Position numbers and translations under genes: made by a program. A DNA stretch of 64,000 nucleotides. Source: Providencia heimbachae ATCC 35613. GTDB taxonomy: Bacteria; Pseudomonadota; Gammaproteobacteria; Enterobacterales; Enterobacteriaceae. Under the pieces are notes generated by a model. It was given only the letters and a program-made list of their open reading frames with translations, did not search any database and was not told where the DNA came from. Of the stretch, positions 18,267 to 26,489 are shown piece by piece (within the stretch, counting starts at the first letter, position 1; each line of letters starts with the position of its first letter). Location of the stretch: the NCBI RefSeq assembly GCF_001655055.1, contig NZ_LXEW01000040.1, positions 62,001 through 126,000 of the forward strand, in the 5' to 3' direction.

Positions 18267-18382
18267 TGTCATACTTTGAGCCGCAGCGTTGTTGGCTGCG
18301 CTCAGCCACTCGGGTCACATACTGATATATGCTCTCCGCGATAACTTCAATTGTCGCCTAGCTGCAACCCAAATTATTTAGA
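18267..18382. repeat. ERIC-type (IRU) repeat downstream of hpaR, copy 2
   Basis: This tandem second copy in the same orientation starts TGTCATACTTTGAGCCGCAG, has the core CACTCGGGTCACATACTGATATATGC (hairpin partly decayed) and ends AACCCAAATTATTTAGA. It is separated from copy 1 by a short T-rich spacer. Confidence 0.88.
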
Positions 18383-18701
18383 CTTGTTAGATAAGTTCTA
18401 AATCCCTTACTGTCATATCCTTTTTGCAATTGTGAAATTGTATGTAGAGTTATTTGTAATAAATTCTTCAATAAAAATTATCCTCATTAAAATCAAACAA
18501 TTGATTTTCGATATATAACACTAATTTTTACCGTTAATTTAGTGTTTTTTGAAGAAATTAAGCGAAATAAGCAACAAATAACCACATTAAATGTAAATGG
18601 ATTAAATTTTAGTCATAGCGAATATTTTTTATCTAAAAACAGTTAATGAGAATAAGTTACATTACGTTAAATTTACCGTTTGTGACGAAAGCTTAAGTAA
18701 A
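18383..18701 (+). promoter_or_regulatory. AT-rich upstream region of the two-partner secretion operon
   Basis: This stretch of about 320 bases precedes tpsB and has no gene. At 18489-18508 a perfect inverted repeat AAAATCAA-ACAA-TTGATTTT lies about 195 bases before the tpsB start and could be a regulator site. The base composition is much more AT-rich than the tpsA 5' coding region. No -35/-10 pair is assigned with confidence. Confidence 0.4.
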
Positions 18702-20375
18702 ATGACAAACCATCAAATATTGTGGCGTTTATTATACATATCGTTATTCATGATTTCGCCTTATGGCTATGCAGAACATCAATTGCTGCCCTCCACACAG
18801 GAAAGCATTCAATTTGAACAAAAACAGCGGCTAGAGTCGGAGCTGAACCAACGTAATCTATTGGAAAAACAAAGTACAATCCCCATTGATGATGCTTCTC
18901 CTCTCCCTTCCCAAGATGAAATATGTTTCCCTGTCGGCGAGATCCAATTTGTTGGTACAACACTGCTCAGCAGTACAATCCAAACCCAATTAATCTCACC
19001 TTATCTAAAACGCTGCCTCACACTAGGTGAAATACACGAACTCACCAAGCATGTGACTAATTACTATATTGAACAGGGGTTTATTACCTCTCAAGCAATC
19101 GTCCCTGAACAAGATTTATCCTCACATCAATTAATATTACAAGTTATTGAAGGGCATATTGAAACTATCGAGATTGAGGATTCCCCAGAGCGTTTAGTTC
19201 ATCAGATATTTCCCCATCAACAGGGAGAAATATTAAATTTACGGGATATTGAACAAGGGTTGGAGCAACTCAACCGATTATCATCTGCCAAATACACCAT
19301 CGATATCCAGCCAGGAACCCAAAATGGTTATTCTCGAATTATTATTCACCAACAAGGGAAAAAATGGCCGATAACAGGTCAATTGAATCTCGATAATTCA
19401 GGTATGAAGGCAACGGGAAAACAACTGCTTACGGGTAGCTTAACCGTAGATTCCCCTTTAGGATTTGGTGAACAGTGGTCCGCCTCGGCCAATACAGATA
19501 TGGATGGAAGCCCATCCCACCATAATCGCTACACGGTTGCAGCAATCAATATCCCTTATGGCTACTGGTCTTACCGTTACCAGTTTTACCGCAACAACAC
19601 ATTACAGCCGTTTCATGCATCGGGTCAGCAATACCGTTATGAAGGGAAAAACACCAATCAGCAATTTGATGTAAGCTGTTTAATTTATCGTGATGGCAAG
19701 CAGCGTTTAACATTACAAGGCAGTTTAAAACATAAAAATGCCCGTACCCAGTTAGCCTCCCAAACGCTGAGTATCAGCAGTCCAACGTTAACCTCACTCT
19801 CGTTTACCCCCCAGTACAGCACCACCCTTGGTCAAGGTTATTTTACATTTAACCCGATCGCTGAATGGGGGATATCTGCCTTTGGTTCATCACCTGACAC
19901 CCTCGCAAAAGACTCGCCGCGCAGCCATTACCGAAAATTCAGTTTAAGTAGCAGCTATCAGTATTATTTTTCCAATGGCATGACCTATTTAACCTCATTT
20001 TATGGTCAATATTCGCCCGATAACTTATACGGCATTGAACGCATGAGTATTGGCGGGCAGTACTCTGTTCGTGGCTTCCATGAACAGTCTTTGAGTGGTA
20101 ACCGAGGCGGATATTGGCGTAATGAAATCAATAAAGACATCGCCAATACGGCAATGGGACAACTCCGTTTTATTAGTGCCTTAGATTACGGTTTTATCGC
20201 CTCAGATAAATACCATGTTGAACATGACACCTTGGCGGGGGGAGCCGTTGGCCTCTCTTTTACAGGCAATAGCCTGTTTTATTCCCAGTTTCTACTCAGT
20301 AAGCCTTTGCATTATCCCTCACAACTTAAACCAGATAATTGGTCGGCTTACTGGTCGGTCTCATTCTCTTTGTAG
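18702..20375 (+). CDS. TpsB outer-membrane transporter (ShlB/FhaC/CdiB family)
   Basis: This 557-residue Omp85-superfamily transporter exports the neighbouring TpsA through the outer membrane. A signal peptide (MTNHQILWRLLYISLFMISP...) is followed by a Gln/Glu-rich linker of the H1-helix type. POTRA-like domains come next (CFPVGEIQFVGTTLL to residue about 215; VTNYYIEQGFITSQAIVPEQ is the classic POTRA motif), then a beta-barrel with the conserved VRGF at residues 456-459 (lid loop L6). Length is normal for the family. It lies 24 bases upstream of tpsA on the same strand. No lysine acyltransferase or other activator gene is nearby. Specificity for the adjacent TpsA is inferred from linkage. 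Confidence 0.93.
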   Translation: MTNHQILWRLLYISLFMISPYGYAEHQLLPSTQESIQFEQKQRLESELNQRNLLEKQSTIPIDDASPLPSQDEICFPVGEIQFVGTTLLSSTIQTQLISPYLKRCLTLGEIHELTKHVTNYYIEQGFITSQAIVPEQDLSSHQLILQVIEGHIETIEIEDSPERLVHQIFPHQQGEILNLRDIEQGLEQLNRLSSAKYTIDIQPGTQNGYSRIIIHQQGKKWPITGQLNLDNSGMKATGKQLLTGSLTVDSPLGFGEQWSASANTDMDGSPSHHNRYTVAAINIPYGYWSYRYQFYRNNTLQPFHASGQQYRYEGKNTNQQFDVSCLIYRDGKQRLTLQGSLKHKNARTQLASQTLSISSPTLTSLSFTPQYSTTLGQGYFTFNPIAEWGISAFGSSPDTLAKDSPRSHYRKFSLSSSYQYYFSNGMTYLTSFYGQYSPDNLYGIERMSIGGQYSVRGFHEQSLSGNRGGYWRNEINKDIANTAMGQLRFISALDYGFIASDKYHVEHDTLAGGAVGLSFTGNSLFYSQFLLSKPLHYPSQLKPDNWSAYWSVSFSL

Positions 20376-20399
20376 CTGTACGTTTTTAAAGGATTATTT

Positions 20400-23300
20400 A
20401 TGCTAAATGAACAATTGCCTTCACGGCCTAAACGGTTATTAAGTTACACCATTATTTTCTTAACCGCTGTCTACCCCTTACACCCCGCTTGGGGAGCAGC
20501 CATGACGGCGGCAGATAAAAATACCCAAGTTAGTCAACAAAATAACATCCCGATTATTAATATCGCTACGCCAAATGGGGCGGGGGTATCGCACAATAAA
20601 TTCCAAGACTTCAACGTGGATAAACAAGGCGCGGTACTTAATAACGCGACTACCAATATGAACTCCCAAATCGCGGGGCAAATCAAAGTCAATGCGAATT
20701 TAAAGGGCAACGCTGCCAATCTGATTATCAATGAAGTCACCGGCAGTAGCCGCTCAGAATTACAAGGTAAGTTGGAAGTGGCAGGTAAAGGCGCGAATGT
20801 CTTAATTGCCAACCCGAATGGGATTACCTGCAATGGCTGTAGTTTTGTGAATACCCCTGCGATTACGTTGACCACGGGGAAATCTATTCTGGATAACAAG
20901 GGCGCATTGTCTGCGGTTGAAGTAAAAAAAGGAAGTGTGGTTATCGGGGCTAATGGCATGAATGCCGAAGCACAAACCTATGCCGATATTATCAGCCGTG
21001 CCACCGAACTGAATGGGCAAATCAAAGCCAAGAATCTGACTCTTGTGCAAGGCACCAATCGTGTCGATTTTCAAAAAGGGACGGTCACCCCCATCGCGGG
21101 AGAGGGCGCTAAACCGAGTGTTTCCGTCGATACTAGAGCTTTAGGGGGAATGTATGCCAATCAAGTCAAATTGGTCAGTACTGAGGCCGGGGTGGGGATT
21201 AACCTCAGCAATGTGCAAACCAACCAAAATGACCTGACGTTAACCGTCGATGGCAAAATTACCCTATCAGGTAATATCCAAGCGAAAAAAGACATTAATG
21301 TCAGCACCAAAATCCTACAAATTAATGCCAATACCAACGTGAATGCCGCCAAAGACATCACGCTCGCCACCAATACGCTCACCAATAACGGGAAAGTTAT
21401 CGCCGGTAAGGATATGCGAGTCTTTGCTGAGTCGGTAAGCAATACGGGCAATAACGCACTTATTCAAGCGCAAGACAATCTGTGGATGCAAAAAAATGCT
21501 AAAGGGGATTTGAGTACCCTGATTGAGAATAAATCAGGGACGATAAAAACCAATACGGGGGACTTGGTTGTTCGGACGAAGAAATTGGCCAATACAGCAA
21601 TGGCATCTCCCATAAAGATTTCCAATATCGATGCGACTACTAGTGATAAAAATGGCTCTTATGTATCTTCTTATTTTGGTCGTAGACAAGGGGTTGTATC
21701 AATTATTTCACTCTATCCTCGATTAGAGAGTTTTCCCTATAAAAAATGGTTTGGGAAGATAGATTTAATCAACAGTGACAGCATTAATGTTGAACGAAAA
21801 CAGTATTTGAGTCAGGGAAATATAGGCACTATAACATCAGGGAAGAATATCTATATTAATGCAAATGATTTAGTTAGCGACTTTGGAAAAATCACTGCAA
21901 AAAATAATGTGATATTGACTGGGCAAAATGCCTCAATCTCCTCATTCGATTCAGGTAAATTAGATCTTTGGTATAAATATGATACATCTAATGCAGATTT
22001 AGGAAAATTTGCAGATGAAAATGATGATGATGGCACTTATGATATTTTTTATGTGAGTGAGCCAGTAGATTTTAAATTAATGGATAAATTTTATTCTTGG
22101 GCTCCTGAAGCCTTAAATTATAAAACGATATCTGCTGGAAATAATATTGTTCTTGATTTTAAAAACACCATTAATCTTGAAAATAAACTGCCTAATACTG
22201 AAAAGCCCATAGCGAAAATAGTACAAATAGGTAATCCTTCTTTTGCTATTACCGCAAAAAATATTATCTTAAATTCTAATAATATAAATATTTCCACCAA
22301 CTTACAGTCTGAAAATGATCTGTCTATTATTGCAGGTCAAAACATCAATATTAATCATACACAGCTCGTTGCAAAACAATCACAAAGCTTGATTGCCAAC
22401 AATGACCTTAATCTTAAACAAGTCAATTTAACCGCGAAAGACAGCACCTTAATTGCAAAAAATGGCAGTATTCAGTACAGCTTAAACCCTATCTCCGCCT
22501 TTAAAGATAATGTTTTATCACCCCCTATCCTTAACACATCGAATTCATTACATGTGCAAGCCGGTAAAAACGTTACTTTTGATAATGTGCAATTAGCAAA
22601 AACCAGTAAACTCACTATCAGTGCCAATGACAATATCCTTATTCGTCGCGATGAATCCAATTTAATTAAACTCGCCGCTGCAGAGCCTGTCGCAAATATT
22701 AACACCTTACTCACGAAAACCGGAAACTGGACGAGTTCAGGGGAGATAAACCTCACCGCAGGTAAAAACATTGAAGCGCGAGGGCTAACCTTTAATAGTG
22801 GAAAATCACTGACGCTCAATGCAGGCCAAGATATTCTTTTGGGCGCTAAAGCGATAAAGGATGTTGATAATTTATTTAAAGCTAATCGCTACCCAGAGTT
22901 GCGTTCCCAACTCATCGCTAATGGCAATATGACGTTAAATGCCGCCCGTGATATTGATTTACAATCTGCTAATCTTCAATCTAAAGACAAAATTACTGCA
23001 CTGTCAGGCCGTGATATTAAATTAACCGCTACCGCTTATTCGGGTATTTTCAGTCCAAATGAAGATAACCAAGATGTGCGCTATGTGACCTCGACGCTTT
23101 CAGGTGATAAAGACGTCACGCTGGCTTCAAATGGCGTGTTAACCGCACAAGGGAGCACAATAAAATCCCTAGGCGACATCATGCTCTCAAGCGGGGGAAA
23201 TGTGCGCTTAGAGTCTGTCAAAACCCATTATCGCAAACAATCGGGTAAACGATTAGAAGATTTATATCGCCAAATTGGTACTGAAATTAATAGTGGTAAA

Positions 23301-25856
23301 ACACTGACCATTTTGTCTGAAGGAAGCATTCTTTTTCAAGCCTCACGCCTAGTTGCTAAAGGCACCCTAGATATTGCCGCTAAAGGCGGGTATCTCTATG
23401 CGCAAGCGATGGAAGAAACCAGTCACTATGAAGAGCAAAGTAAAAAATGCAATAAATGGACGCTTTGTATAACCAAAAAAGAAGTCAAAAAAACGCGCAG
23501 TGAAACCACCAATAAAGTCACTGAATTTACCTCAGGCGGCGATATTAACCTGTATGCCAAGGATGATGTCACGTTAGAAGCCACAAAAATTAATGCCGGC
23601 AAGAATGCAAAAATCACCAGCCAAACCGGTAAGGTGAATTTTAAAGCGGTGAAAAATACCACCTTTGAACAAGTGATTTCTAATTCGAAAGATTTTTACA
23701 TTACTCAACGCAACAAAGGGTATACCGAAGGTAAATGGATCTTACCCAGCCTTCATATCGGCGGAAAACTGACTGTTGATGCGAATAAAGGGATTACTGC
23801 GGATGTCAAAACCAAAGAAGGACAGTCATTCGAGCAGGCATTAGCGATATTAAGTCGCACTCCTGGGTATGAGTGGCTTGGGGACGTTAAAAATAACAAA
23901 AACGTCAATTGGGCTGTTGTAAAAGATGCTTATAGCCAGTGGGATAAAAAAACTGAAAGTCTCAACCCGGTTGTAGGTGCAGTGATTGCCATTGCCGCCG
24001 CAGCTGCAACCTACGGAACGTCTACCGCAGCCAGTATTGGTGGATTAGCGAGCTCCACTGCTACAACCATGGGAGCATCAGCGACAACCGCTTCGGTAGC
24101 TTCAGCTGCGGCTCAGGCGGGGTTTGCCTCACTTGTTTCTCAAGCTTCCGTCGCATTAGTCGAGAACAAAGGAAACCTGTCAAAAACCTTATCCAGTCTA
24201 GGGCAAAGTGAAACCGTAAAATCAATTGTGGCCAGTATGATTATTGCTGGTTCACTTGAAGGGTTTGATATTGCGTTATATGGCAAAGTCACTGATCCAG
24301 CCAAAGTGACTTTACCAAAGCTCAGTGATGGAAATTGGACTCAAGTAGCACAGCGTGTGGCAGGACAAAGTGCCATCAGCTCAACGATTGGAACAGCGAT
24401 TCAAGGTGGGAGCTTCAGTGAAAACTTTAAAACAGCCTTACTCAGTAATGTGGCTGGGCAAATTCAAGCCGAAGGCGCTAACCTGATAGGAGACAAGTTT
24501 CAGTATTTATATGTAGGTAAACAAGGCCAAATCATCGGGCATACTGGAAAAGCACTTAGTCATATGGCACTGGCAGGATTGAGTGCGGAAATTTCTGGGG
24601 CGAATGTCAAAGGAGCAGTCGTTGGTGCACTAGCAGCAGAAATTGCCTCTATTTCGCTAGACAGTAAACTCTTTCAACCACAATTTGAAAGTGAAGCCGC
24701 TAAACAAGTTTATGAAATTGAAAAGGCCCTAAAAGGGCAGTCCGCCACCAATCCGTACTTGGTTAAATTTATAGGCGGTTTAGCGGGAGCGCTTGTGACT
24801 AATAAGCCCGAGGGGGCGTACAGTGCAGCAAATAGTGCGGAACTCGTCTATCGCTATAATGATGAAACACACTATATTAGCCCTTCAGAAATTGAATATG
24901 CTAATGACTTATATCTAGCTATGAAGGGGGACAAAACAGCGCAACAACGTGTTGATGCAAGAGATAAAGCGCTAGTTTATTCTTTGTCTGTTGGCGCGTT
25001 AGGATACACGGTGCTGTATTTTGGTACAACGCTTGTAGCAGTTGCTCCTGAGCTCGTTCCTGCGGCAAAAGCGGCTTTCACAGGTTGTAAAGCTGCACCA
25101 AAAATTTGTGCAAGCAATGTCGGTGCCCATGTTTCTAATATCGTGGTCGGGGACGTTGCACCTGCGGCAACAACGGGTTCATTTTTAATTATTGGGAAAA
25201 ATGCATCCCAAATTGAAAATGTGGTAAAGCCTGCCTATGAAGAAGTGAAAACACTTAAGGAGCTTTTTAAATACGATACTCCTAGTGCTAAGGCATTCCT
25301 TTCGCAGTCAAGCCAACGGTTACAAACAGCTAACTTGGCAGGGAAAAAAGTAACTCTAAATTATAAGGTTTTAGCTTTAGATGAGTTAAAAAATCCGGCA
25401 TTGAATGTATCTTTAATGAGAGATAAATTAGAAAACTACGTTAAAAGCGGAAATGTAGATGCTATATCTATAGCAGCAGGCACCATTAAAGTTAATGGGA
25501 AAACAGATTACATTCTTGCCGTGAGTGGAAAATCATGGAAAGGGGATGCGCCTAAACAGATTAACATCGATGGCATTAATTATAAGGTTGTCGTGAGTGA
25601 CAGCAAAAGTGTTCCGAGTATCCCAACGAGCAACGGCCAAACGAATTACAATCATGCCGAGCAGAAATTATTCAGTGATATAAATGATAATTATAAGGGG
25701 CAAAATGCTGAAATCGCAATTGCCGTAGAAAATACATCTCAAAAGACTCCTGGTATGTGTGATGGTTGCCAGCAAACTAGTTTAGAATTTGCAAAGCAAA
25801 ACGAACGTTTTAATATAACAGTTTACCAAGGTACAGCAGGAATTAGAAAAGAATGA
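20400..25856 (+). CDS. CdiA/hemagglutinin-like TpsA exoprotein with C-terminal deaminase-fold toxin
   Basis: This 1818-residue exported effector has a signal region (PLHPAWGAAM) and a TPS secretion domain (about 35-260) with LIANPNGITCNGCSF, the CxxC of the ShlA/HpmA-type branch. Filamentous-hemagglutinin repeats and an AT-rich central segment (about 400-690) follow. A DUF637-type region lies at about 1189-1420. A variable C-terminus follows AANSAELVYRYN (about 1476-1487). The last 150 residues contain NHAEQ (His1752, Glu1754) and PGMCDGC (Cys1787, Cys1790), the zinc and proton-shuttle pattern of the cytidine-deaminase superfamily. The stop overlaps the next gene by four bases (ATGA). A nucleic-acid-deaminating contact-dependent toxin is inferred; no exact deaminase subfamily is claimed. 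No VENN motif was seen. Confidence 0.85.
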   Translation: MLNEQLPSRPKRLLSYTIIFLTAVYPLHPAWGAAMTAADKNTQVSQQNNIPIINIATPNGAGVSHNKFQDFNVDKQGAVLNNATTNMNSQIAGQIKVNANLKGNAANLIINEVTGSSRSELQGKLEVAGKGANVLIANPNGITCNGCSFVNTPAITLTTGKSILDNKGALSAVEVKKGSVVIGANGMNAEAQTYADIISRATELNGQIKAKNLTLVQGTNRVDFQKGTVTPIAGEGAKPSVSVDTRALGGMYANQVKLVSTEAGVGINLSNVQTNQNDLTLTVDGKITLSGNIQAKKDINVSTKILQINANTNVNAAKDITLATNTLTNNGKVIAGKDMRVFAESVSNTGNNALIQAQDNLWMQKNAKGDLSTLIENKSGTIKTNTGDLVVRTKKLANTAMASPIKISNIDATTSDKNGSYVSSYFGRRQGVVSIISLYPRLESFPYKKWFGKIDLINSDSINVERKQYLSQGNIGTITSGKNIYINANDLVSDFGKITAKNNVILTGQNASISSFDSGKLDLWYKYDTSNADLGKFADENDDDGTYDIFYVSEPVDFKLMDKFYSWAPEALNYKTISAGNNIVLDFKNTINLENKLPNTEKPIAKIVQIGNPSFAITAKNIILNSNNINISTNLQSENDLSIIAGQNININHTQLVAKQSQSLIANNDLNLKQVNLTAKDSTLIAKNGSIQYSLNPISAFKDNVLSPPILNTSNSLHVQAGKNVTFDNVQLAKTSKLTISANDNILIRRDESNLIKLAAAEPVANINTLLTKTGNWTSSGEINLTAGKNIEARGLTFNSGKSLTLNAGQDILLGAKAIKDVDNLFKANRYPELRSQLIANGNMTLNAARDIDLQSANLQSKDKITALSGRDIKLTATAYSGIFSPNEDNQDVRYVTSTLSGDKDVTLASNGVLTAQGSTIKSLGDIMLSSGGNVRLESVKTHYRKQSGKRLEDLYRQIGTEINSGKTLTILSEGSILFQASRLVAKGTLDIAAKGGYLYAQAMEETSHYEEQSKKCNKWTLCITKKEVKKTRSETTNKVTEFTSGGDINLYAKDDVTLEATKINAGKNAKITSQTGKVNFKAVKNTTFEQVISNSKDFYITQRNKGYTEGKWILPSLHIGGKLTVDANKGITADVKTKEGQSFEQALAILSRTPGYEWLGDVKNNKNVNWAVVKDAYSQWDKKTESLNPVVGAVIAIAAAAATYGTSTAASIGGLASSTATTMGASATTASVASAAAQAGFASLVSQASVALVENKGNLSKTLSSLGQSETVKSIVASMIIAGSLEGFDIALYGKVTDPAKVTLPKLSDGNWTQVAQRVAGQSAISSTIGTAIQGGSFSENFKTALLSNVAGQIQAEGANLIGDKFQYLYVGKQGQIIGHTGKALSHMALAGLSAEISGANVKGAVVGALAAEIASISLDSKLFQPQFESEAAKQVYEIEKALKGQSATNPYLVKFIGGLAGALVTNKPEGAYSAANSAELVYRYNDETHYISPSEIEYANDLYLAMKGDKTAQQRVDARDKALVYSLSVGALGYTVLYFGTTLVAVAPELVPAAKAAFTGCKAAPKICASNVGAHVSNIVVGDVAPAATTGSFLIIGKNASQIENVVKPAYEEVKTLKELFKYDTPSAKAFLSQSSQRLQTANLAGKKVTLNYKVLALDELKNPALNVSLMRDKLENYVKSGNVDAISIAAGTIKVNGKTDYILAVSGKSWKGDAPKQINIDGINYKVVVSDSKSVPSIPTSNGQTNYNHAEQKLFSDINDNYKGQNAEIAIAVENTSQKTPGMCDGCQQTSLEFAKQNERFNITVYQGTAGIRKE

Positions 25857-26374
25857 GCACAACATTAATTGCATACTTACACAGTGTATATCCCGAGCTA
25901 AAAATAGATATAGGTAAAATCAAAGGATATACAGTAGATGAAATCCAGAAAATTGAGCGCCTCTACGATATTCGAGTGACAGGTCAGCTTCGTGAATTTT
26001 TGAGCTGCATGGGGCGATGCAGCGGTGGTTTTTTTGGTGATGATTTGCTTATGTTTTACAGAAAAATCAAAAGTGTCCGCTCACATGTACTTTCTCAATT
26101 AACACTTCGAGATGATTTATGTTCATTACAACACTGGGAATTAGTTGCTAAAAAACCATTCTTAATCTCATTTGAGAATCAAACTCAATATTACTTTTTG
26201 TTAACTGAATCTGATAACCCAGACTTGGTTTATCATTATGATGAAAATGAAGATACGGTAGAAGCCACAAATTGGACCTTTCATGAGTACCTAAGAAATC
26301 GAGTAGATACAATTACTCGAATGCACTCTGATAATAGAGACCTAGATTATTATGGGGAATTAATTATCATTTAG
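25853..26374 (+). CDS. SUKH (SMI1/KNR4)-type immunity protein
   Basis: This 173-residue cytoplasmic protein begins inside the tpsA stop (ATGA overlap). Its pattern fits the SUKH superfamily: GYTVDEIQKIERLYDIRVTG-QLREFLSCMG near the N-terminus, then GGFFGDDLLMFY, a central strand-rich part with PFLISFENQTQYYFLLT and a late DLVYHYDENEDTVEATNWTFHEYLRN. SUKH proteins are common immunity factors beside polymorphic toxins, including nucleic-acid deaminases. Position directly after the toxin tip makes this the cognate antidote by inference. It ends before a strong terminator, so the operon is B-A-I. Confidence 0.8.
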   Translation: MSTTLIAYLHSVYPELKIDIGKIKGYTVDEIQKIERLYDIRVTGQLREFLSCMGRCSGGFFGDDLLMFYRKIKSVRSHVLSQLTLRDDLCSLQHWELVAKKPFLISFENQTQYYFLLTESDNPDLVYHYDENEDTVEATNWTFHEYLRNRVDTITRMHSDNRDLDYYGELIII

Positions 26375-26417
26375 TAAAAGGTTTCTATCATATCCAGTAC
26401 TCAATATAAATCGATCC

Positions 26418-26454
26418 TCACAGGCGACTATTTTTTAGTCGCCTGTGAATTTTT
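26418..26454 (+). terminator. Rho-independent terminator of the tps/immunity operon
   Basis: TCACAGGCGACTA (26418-26430) pairs perfectly with TAGTCGCCTGTGA (26436-26448) across a five-T loop, and a T run follows. It lies 44 bases after the immunity gene and between convergent operons. Confidence 0.9.
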
Positions 26455-26489
26455 ATCGACACATTTCGAGGTAATGATTCGATGTTGGG

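Noticed and set aside
18136..18382. Repeats with spacer-like gaps that could suggest a CRISPR array
   Set aside because: The units are about 115-125 bases with terminal and central palindromes and occur as pairs at scattered sites. They fit ERIC elements; there are no short regular repeats or cas genes.
20534..20959. A 141-codon open frame on the minus strand inside tpsA
   Set aside because: It is hydrophobic only as the mirror of the TPS domain codons. There is no start signal and the sense strand is unambiguous.
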